From contig QGUH01000261.1 in NCBI GenBank assembly GCA_003242355.1, positions 1 through 6,012 of the forward strand: DNA of 6,012 nucleotides. Direction: 5' to 3'. A model generated the notes under the pieces. That model searched no databases and had not been told where the DNA came from. It saw only the letters and a list, made by a program, of their open reading frames with translations. Source of the DNA: Pseudomonadota bacterium. GTDB lineage: Bacteria > Myxococcota_A > Polyangia > Polyangiales > Polyangiaceae. Shown here piece by piece: positions 1-4,752 of the stretch (positions within the stretch are counted from its first letter, which is position 1; every line of letters begins with the position of its first letter). Position numbers and translations under genes: made by a program.

Positions 1-2633
1 AGTTCGAGGTAGCCGGCACGCAACGCACGTGCAACGACCTCGCCGACAGCGACTTCACGGACGGCTCCGGCCTCTGCAACGACCCGGCGCACTTCGGCAA
101 TACCGCGCTCCAGGCGTGCTGTGCCCTCAACCGCATCGCCATCGCCGGCGGCACGGCGACGCGCCGACGCGCCTTCTTCGCCGCCAACGCCGAAGAGCTC
201 TCGTCTGCGCTCAGCCAAATCCTGACCGAAATCACGCCCGTCACGAGTCGAACGCAACCCGTGGTTTCGGGCGCGGCAGGCGGCGCCTCCGGTTTCCGCT
301 TCTACTCGTCGGTTCGCCCGGTCTCGTTCCAACCCTGGGTCGGCGTGCTCGAGCGGCAGCGGTACACCTGCGAGTCCGAGACCGCGGCGGATGGCTCGAC
401 GCGTTACTTCGCCAAAGCGCAGCCCATCGATCGCAACAAGGGCGACGACTTCGCCGCAAACGTCAATTCCGGCCTCGGCCGCCCCCGATGGTTCGTCAGC
501 GTCGAAGGCGGCGTGGGGGGTGAGCCCGTGCACTCGCGACGCTCGATCCGCCCATACCTCCCCGAAGCCGGCGGCTCCGACGGCGTGGGCGAGTACCGTG
601 GCGAGCAGTATGCGGGCGAGGCCGCGGCCTTCGTCGCGAATACCCAACCCGAGGCCATGGAGCTTACCGGCGTGTGCACCGACGTGAACGACACCGGCTG
701 CCGCGATCGGTACCTGCGCTGGCTCGTCGGCCTCGACAACGGCACGAGCTTCACGCGCTGCAAGGCGCTGAACACGAGCGAGTGCTACCTCCTCGGCGAC
801 ATCCTGCATTCGACGCCGCGCGTGGTGGGTCCGCCCTCGGAGTTCGTGCGCGACGAGACGTACGAAACCTTCAGAAGGAGCAAGGGCCGGCGCCCGGTCG
901 TCCTCTACACGTCTACGAACGACGGGTTTTTGCACGCGTTCAAGGTCGCCGGAACCCCCGAAGATCTCGAGGGATCGGACAGCGCGGCGCAGGTGATGAC
1001 GAAGGCGAACAACGAGCTCTGGGCCTTCGTTCCTCCGGCGATTCTGCCCGATATCCGCTCGCAATATCCTTTCACGCACCAGGTGTTGCTCGACGGCGTG
1101 CCGGTGGTGCGCGACGTGGTGGCCACCATCAGCGGCGAGGGGCCGAGCGCCAGGATCCAGCTCGAGCGCACCCGGAGCCAGGCAGCCACCGCCGAAGGCA
1201 CGTACCGCACGATCCTGGTCCAAGGCTTCGGACCGGCCCGCGGCGGCTACTTCGCCCTCGACGTCACCGATCCGGACCCGCAGGAGGACTATCCGAGCTC
1301 CACGCCGCACGGGCCGCGATTTCTGTGGCAGCTCACGACGGACGAGTCCGGCACGGTGCCGCTCTTCGGCCGCGGCGGCGCGACGCCACTCATCACCACG
1401 CTCTACTTCGATCCGGGCGACGGCAGCGGCGCCCGCGAGATCGCCGTCGCGGTGCTGCCCGGCGGTCGCGGCGAAGTCGACGGCGTGGGCACCCAGTGCC
1501 CGAACCCGGCGCGCACGTTCACCGGGATCGACAGCCGCTTTCCGCCGCGCGGACGCGTGCGCTGCTACAACCCCGCCGACGCGGGCGCGCATTCGGTCAC
1601 GATCGTGCGCCTGGATTCGGGCGAGATCGTCCGCACGTTCCGGCGCAGCGCGGACGAAATCGAGCTGCCCGACAGCAACGCCGAGGCGGCGCTGCGGCAA
1701 CGCGTAATCGAAGCGCCCCTCGACTCCCCCATCACGGGCCAGCCCGTCGCGTTCCCCGCCGAAACGGGCGCGGTGGCCGACCGCGTGTACGTGGGCGACC
1801 AGGACGGGCGCATCTTCCGCATCAATCTCGGCTCCGAGGATCCGGACGACTGGAGCATGGATCTGTTCTTCGACGCGTATCCGGCCACGTACGCCGGCGA
1901 TCCGAACTTCCCGAACGACGCGGACGACGGCCAGCCGATTCTCCTGCCGCCCGTGGTGAGCGTGACCGCGACCGGGGACGTGACCCTGAACGTCGCCACC
2001 GGCGATCAGGACACGCTCGGCGCCTCCCCCGGCATGAAGAACTTCGTCTGGTCGCTCACCGAGAAGGCGAACGCGGATCGAACGCAGGTGACGACCCAGG
2101 TCAACTGGTTCCTGCCACTCACCGGCGGCGAGCGCGTCGTCGGGCCCATGGTGCTGTTCAACTCCGCGCTCTACTTCGCGAGCTACACGCCGCCGAGCTC
2201 GGGCGCGTCCGTGTGTAGCAACGGCTCGGGTCGCGTCTTCGGCATGCACTACACTCTCCCCGTGCCGGGCATGACCAGCACACGCCCGCTGAACCAAGGC
2301 GGCGAAGCGCGGCTGCCCGGGCCCGACAATACCCTGGTTCAGTCCCGTACCTCCGCCGACATCACCGGCGACTCGAACTCGATCGTGTTCGGTGTGACCG
2401 TCGCGCAGCAGCCGACGTGCAGCGCCCGCACTCAGGAATCGCCGCGCGACTTCTTGGGCTACGGCATTCACCGGCAGATCACGAGCGTGACCCCCGGAAA
2501 GTTCGAGCTCGTCATGCACACGGGTTCCGGCGGGAGCAAGGTCGAAGGAGGCTCGAGCAACGTCCGGACGCTCGAGCTCCGACCTCCCGCGAACGCCGCT
2601 CGCGTCGAAGGATGGGCCGCCCTCGTCGAATGA
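1..2633 (+). CDS. pilY1: PilY1-family type IV pilus tip adhesin/assembly protein, 5'-truncated by window edge
   Basis: The frame is open from the first base (first whole codon at 3) to TGA at 2631-2633, giving 876 visible residues; the signal peptide and most of the VWA-like N-terminus lie upstream. PilY1 proteins sit at the tip of type IVa pili with minor pilins and prime pilus assembly, adhesion and twitching. Residues are numbered from base 3. Residues 58-77 (FFAANAEELSSALSQILTEI) are the typical end of the VWA-like region. The C-terminal beta-propeller (Neisseria PilC/PilY1 domain) is marked by LGDILHSTP (264-272), STNDGFLHAF (304-313), WAFVPPAILPDI (340-351), YFALDVTDP (416-424) and VYVGDQDGRIFRINL (595-609). 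Thirteen cysteines are visible (10, 25, 39, 40, 123, 225, 233, 253, 261, 499, 521, 738, 806), consistent with disulfides in a secreted protein. The nine residues before VYVGD that normally bind calcium are degenerate. The stop overlaps the start of the next gene. The family call is firm; the exact paralogue is not. Confidence 0.93.
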   Translation, partial: FEVAGTQRTCNDLADSDFTDGSGLCNDPAHFGNTALQACCALNRIAIAGGTATRRRAFFAANAEELSSALSQILTEITPVTSRTQPVVSGAAGGASGFRFYSSVRPVSFQPWVGVLERQRYTCESETAADGSTRYFAKAQPIDRNKGDDFAANVNSGLGRPRWFVSVEGGVGGEPVHSRRSIRPYLPEAGGSDGVGEYRGEQYAGEAAAFVANTQPEAMELTGVCTDVNDTGCRDRYLRWLVGLDNGTSFTRCKALNTSECYLLGDILHSTPRVVGPPSEFVRDETYETFRRSKGRRPVVLYTSTNDGFLHAFKVAGTPEDLEGSDSAAQVMTKANNELWAFVPPAILPDIRSQYPFTHQVLLDGVPVVRDVVATISGEGPSARIQLERTRSQAATAEGTYRTILVQGFGPARGGYFALDVTDPDPQEDYPSSTPHGPRFLWQLTTDESGTVPLFGRGGATPLITTLYFDPGDGSGAREIAVAVLPGGRGEVDGVGTQCPNPARTFTGIDSRFPPRGRVRCYNPADAGAHSVTIVRLDSGEIVRTFRRSADEIELPDSNAEAALRQRVIEAPLDSPITGQPVAFPAETGAVADRVYVGDQDGRIFRINLGSEDPDDWSMDLFFDAYPATYAGDPNFPNDADDGQPILLPPVVSVTATGDVTLNVATGDQDTLGASPGMKNFVWSLTEKANADRTQVTTQVNWFLPLTGGERVVGPMVLFNSALYFASYTPPSSGASVCSNGSGRVFGMHYTLPVPGMTSTRPLNQGGEARLPGPDNTLVQSRTSADITGDSNSIVFGVTVAQQPTCSARTQESPRDFLGYGIHRQITSVTPGKFELVMHTGSGGSKVEGGSSNVRTLELRPPANAARVEGWAALVE

Positions 2634-3169
2634 TCCCGCGGAGCCTCGTGAGCCCTCGATTCGCCCTTCTCGTCGTGGCCATCGCGCCACTCGCCCTCGC
2701 CTGCCGCACGGAGGGAGCTCCGCAGGCGGCGCCGAGCGCCTCGGCCGCCTCCCCCCCGGCCGTGCCCGTGGATCGGCTCGCGCCGGGAGAGCTCGCGCCG
2801 GGAACGGTGGACGTCTTCGGCTTTCCCGTTCCCCGCGAGCTCGAGGTCGTCTCGCGCACGCGCGACGCCGCGCTGCTCATCGGCCAAGCGAGCCCCGACG
2901 CGGTCTCCCGTTACGTTCGCGCCCACGTGGACGTGAGTCATCTGGAGGTCGCGGGATCCCGCACGATCTTCCCGAAAGCGCGGATCAAAAAGGGCGCGCC
3001 GGACCGCGTCTACCGCTTCGTCGTCGCACCCGAAGGCGCGCGCGTGAAGCTCGCCATCGAGGACATCACCCCGCCGCCGGTCGTCGGGGGCCTGAGCGAC
3101 GCCGAACGCTGGCGCCGCGCGGGATTCTCGCCCGACGGCATGCCGCTCGACCCCAAGGCCCTCGAGTAA
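2630..3169 (+). CDS. Putative lipoprotein of unknown function, coupled to pilY1
   Basis: 179 codons from ATG 2630 to TAA 3167-3169. I do not recognise a named family. The N-terminus has basic residues (R4, R10), a hydrophobic stretch (F11-L23) and ALAC ending at C25, a plausible signal peptidase II lipobox; no Asp follows the Cys, so outer-membrane placement is likelier than inner-membrane retention. An Ala/Pro/Ser linker (about 30-58) follows, then a compact region (about 60-150) that reads as strand-helix-strand-strand-strand: DVFGFPVPRELEVV, ALLIGQ, helix SPDAVSRYVRAHV, RTIFPKARI, DRVYRFVVAPEG, RVKLAIEDITP. The tail carries SDAERWRRAGFSPDGMPLD. There is no CXXCH heme motif and only one cysteine, the lipobox one. 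The start overlaps the pilY1 stop (ATGA), which suggests translational coupling. An in-frame ATG at 2612 would add six residues (MGRPRR), but the purine run GAAGG (2607-2611) abuts it with no spacing, so 2630 is preferred with moderate certainty. Confidence 0.75.
   Translation: MIPRSLVSPRFALLVVAIAPLALACRTEGAPQAAPSASAASPPAVPVDRLAPGELAPGTVDVFGFPVPRELEVVSRTRDAALLIGQASPDAVSRYVRAHVDVSHLEVAGSRTIFPKARIKKGAPDRVYRFVVAPEGARVKLAIEDITPPPVVGGLSDAERWRRAGFSPDGMPLDPKALE
2776..2803 (+). repeat. Short tandem direct repeat inside the lipoprotein linker
   Basis: The 13-base unit GCTCGCGCCGGGA occurs at 2776-2788 and again at 2791-2803, a 15-base period that keeps the reading frame. It encodes LAPGE-LAPGT at the end of the Ala/Pro-rich linker (residues 50-59). 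It probably arose by small in-frame duplication; no independent function is implied. Confidence 0.6.
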
Positions 3170-3170
3170 A

Positions 3171-3233
3171 ATGACGCGCTGCGCTCGCGGGGATTGTCCC
3201 GTTCCCCGGGTCGGGGTAGCACCCGCTCCGTGA
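3171..3233 (+). CDS. Possible 20-codon upstream ORF bridging the lipoprotein gene and gcvT
   Basis: ATG at 3171 lies one base after the lipoprotein stop TAA (3167-3169). The frame runs 20 codons to TGA 3231-3233, which overlaps the gcvT start GTG (3230-3232) as GTGA. The predicted peptide starts MTRCARGDC and ends VAPAP. It has only two glycines, so it does not look like a glycine-codon attenuator. No good ribosome-binding site precedes it, so translation would depend on reinitiation after the lipoprotein stop. Stop codons are rare by chance in such GC-rich DNA, so an open frame of this length is weak evidence; the exact junctions at both ends are the only reason to list it. Confidence 0.2.
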   Translation: MTRCARGDCPVPRVGVAPAP

Positions 3234-4336
3234 GCCCTCCGCTCGAGACCACACCCCTCCACGAAGAGCACCGACGGCTCGGCGCCAAGCTGGTGCCGTT
3301 CGCCGGTTACGAGATGCCCATCCAGTACACCGGCATCGCGGCCGAGCACCAGGCCGTGCGCACTCGGGCCGGGCTCTTCGACGTCTCGCACATGGGGGAG
3401 ATCGAGGTGACGGGCCCCGACGCGGTAAGCCTCGTCGATCGGCTGATCACGAACGATCTCGGCCGACTCGCGGATGGCCGAGCCCTGTACACCGTCGCGT
3501 GCAACGAGCGCGGCACGATCCTCGACGACCTCATCGTTTACCGCCGCAGCGCGACCTCGGTGCTGGTCGTGTGCAACGCCTCGAACCGAGCGAAGATCGC
3601 GGAGCACTTCCTCTCGCGCGCGACCGAGACCGCGCACGTTCGCGACGCGAGCAACGAGTATGCCTTGCTCGCCCTCCAGGGGCCGCGTGCGTTCGACGTG
3701 TTCGAATCGGCGGGCGGCGACCCTGCCATCCGCACGAGCCTGCCGTCGTTCCACTTTCGCGACACGAACGTCGGCGACATCGACGTCATCGCCTCGCGCA
3801 CGGGCTACACGGGCGAGGATGGCCTCGAGCTGTTCGTCGCGCCGGGATCGGCCGCCACGCTGTTCCGCAAGCTGCTCACGGCGGGGGAACCGCTCGGGCT
3901 CGTGCCCGCCGGGCTCGGCGCGCGCGACACGCTGCGCCTCGAGGCCCGCCTGCCTCTCTACGGCAACGAGCTCGACGAGACGACGAATCCGTTCGAGGCC
4001 GGGCTCGGCTGGGTGGTGAAGCTCGACAAGGGCGATTTCCTGGGCCGAGCAGCGCTCTCCGCCGTGAAGATCGCGGGCGTCACCCGCAAACTCGTGGGTT
4101 TCGAAATGACGGGCCGGGGAATCGCGCGGCACGGCTATCCGCTGCTCGATACCCGAGGCGCCGTCGTCGGCGTGTGCACGTCCGGCAGCCCGTCGCCGAC
4201 CCTCGGCACCAACATCGGGCTGGGCTACCTTCCTCCCGCGCTCGCGGCGATCGGCACCGAAATCCTGGTGGATTGCCGGGGCAAGCACGTCCCCGCCCGC
4301 GTCGTGGCGACCCCGTTTTACCGCCGACGCAGCTGA
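3230..4336 (+). CDS. gcvT: Glycine cleavage system T-protein (aminomethyltransferase)
   Basis: 368 residues, close to the 364 of E. coli GcvT. The enzyme takes the aminomethyl group from lipoylated GcvH, transfers the methylene to tetrahydrofolate to give 5,10-methylene-THF, and releases ammonia; it acts in the cytoplasm. Family motifs in order: TPLHEEHRRLGAKLVPFAGY-EMPIQY near the N-terminus, FDVSHMG (50-56), TILDDLIVYR with the conserved acidic pair D99-D100 that includes the proposed catalytic Asp, TGYTGEDG (191-198), GARDTLRLEA (230-239), then NPFEAGLGWVVKLDK in the C-terminal part. GTG 3230 is chosen because it places the N-terminus where the family begins; a TTG at 3194 in frame would add 12 residues of low-complexity Ser/Arg/Gly sequence with no family match. 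No convincing Shine-Dalgarno sequence precedes the GTG, only GGGG at 3213-3216. First of the gcv genes, 60 nt after the lipoprotein gene. Confidence 0.96.
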   Translation: MSPPLETTPLHEEHRRLGAKLVPFAGYEMPIQYTGIAAEHQAVRTRAGLFDVSHMGEIEVTGPDAVSLVDRLITNDLGRLADGRALYTVACNERGTILDDLIVYRRSATSVLVVCNASNRAKIAEHFLSRATETAHVRDASNEYALLALQGPRAFDVFESAGGDPAIRTSLPSFHFRDTNVGDIDVIASRTGYTGEDGLELFVAPGSAATLFRKLLTAGEPLGLVPAGLGARDTLRLEARLPLYGNELDETTNPFEAGLGWVVKLDKGDFLGRAALSAVKIAGVTRKLVGFEMTGRGIARHGYPLLDTRGAVVGVCTSGSPSPTLGTNIGLGYLPPALAAIGTEILVDCRGKHVPARVVATPFYRRRS

Positions 4337-4341
4337 AAGGA
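4336..4341 (+). promoter_or_regulatory. Ribosome-binding site of gcvH
   Basis: AAAGGA begins on the last base of the gcvT stop and lies six bases upstream of ATG 4348. It is the best-formed Shine-Dalgarno sequence in the window and fixes the gcvH start. gcvH is therefore translated from its own site, whereas the other junctions rely on overlap or weak sites, which may allow more GcvH than its neighbours. Confidence 0.75.
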
Positions 4342-4347
4342 TCCGAG

Positions 4348-4752
4348 ATGGCCAGCAAGTACGAAACGAAGACCGACCGCAAGTACACCAAAGAGCACGA
4401 ATGGGCGCTCACCGAAGGCGACGAGGTCGTCGTCGGAATCAGCGCCTTCGCGGTCGATCAGCTCGGCGACGTCACGCTCGTCAACATCGACGTGAAGCCG
4501 GGTCAGACCATCGAAGAGCACCAGGCGTTCGGCACGATCGAGAGCGTCAAGACCTTGAGCGACCTGTTCGCGCCGGTGAGCGGCACCGTGACGCGGGTGA
4601 ACACCGAGCTCGAGAACCGCCCCGAGTTGGTGAACGAAGACTGCTGGGGCAAGGGTTGGATGATCGCGATCAAGCCGAGCGACCCAGAACGGCTTTCCGC
4701 GCTCTTGGACGCAGACGCGTACCAGAAGCACGTGGAAAGCTCCGGTCAGTGA
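4348..4752 (+). CDS. gcvH: Glycine cleavage system H-protein (lipoyl carrier)
   Basis: 134 residues, normal for GcvH. The protein carries a lipoyl arm that shuttles the aminomethyl intermediate from the P-protein to GcvT and is then reoxidised by the L-protein (lipoamide dehydrogenase), which is not in this window. Visible features: the N-terminal KYTKEHEW block (12-19), VVGISAFAVDQLGDV (28-42), and the lipoyl attachment hairpin GTIESVKTLSDLFAPVSG (62-79) with K68 as the modified lysine. NRPELVNEDCWGKGWM (90-105) is the usual C-terminal signature. The two residues after the lysine are T-L, where A plus a small or variable residue is more common; the rest of the hairpin is standard. The gene starts 11 nt after the gcvT stop behind a good Shine-Dalgarno sequence, and its TGA shares one base with the gcvPA start (TGATG). 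Confidence 0.98.
   Translation: MASKYETKTDRKYTKEHEWALTEGDEVVVGISAFAVDQLGDVTLVNIDVKPGQTIEEHQAFGTIESVKTLSDLFAPVSGTVTRVNTELENRPELVNEDCWGKGWMIAIKPSDPERLSALLDADAYQKHVESSGQ

Noticed and set aside
674..2218. Open frame of 514 codons on the + strand in another frame inside pilY1
   Set aside because: The Arg-rich repetitive translation has no domain signature, whereas the pilY1 frame carries conserved propeller motifs along the same stretch.
2612..2629. ATG at 2612 as the lipoprotein start
   Set aside because: It is in frame and cannot be fully excluded, but the purine run GAAGG touches the ATG with no spacing, and the 2630 start gives a compact signal peptide and an ATGA overlap.
3191..3225. Rho-independent terminator between the lipoprotein gene and gcvT
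   Set aside because: The possible stems are 4-5 bp and no T-run follows.
3170..3229. Glycine riboswitch ahead of gcvT
   Set aside because: Such riboswitches often control gcv operons, but this gap is 60 nt, shorter than one aptamer domain with an expression platform, and none of the conserved aptamer core is visible.
3194..3229. TTG at 3194 as the gcvT start, adding 12 residues
   Set aside because: The added residues are Ser/Arg/Gly-rich and unlike any GcvT N-terminus; GTG 3230 gives a family-typical start and length.
2468..4288. Open frame of 606 codons on the minus strand across the lipoprotein gene and gcvT
   Set aside because: It lies antisense to well-supported genes, is Arg/Ala/Glu-rich low-complexity sequence with no recognisable motif, and is expected where GC-rich codons leave few stops on the opposite strand.
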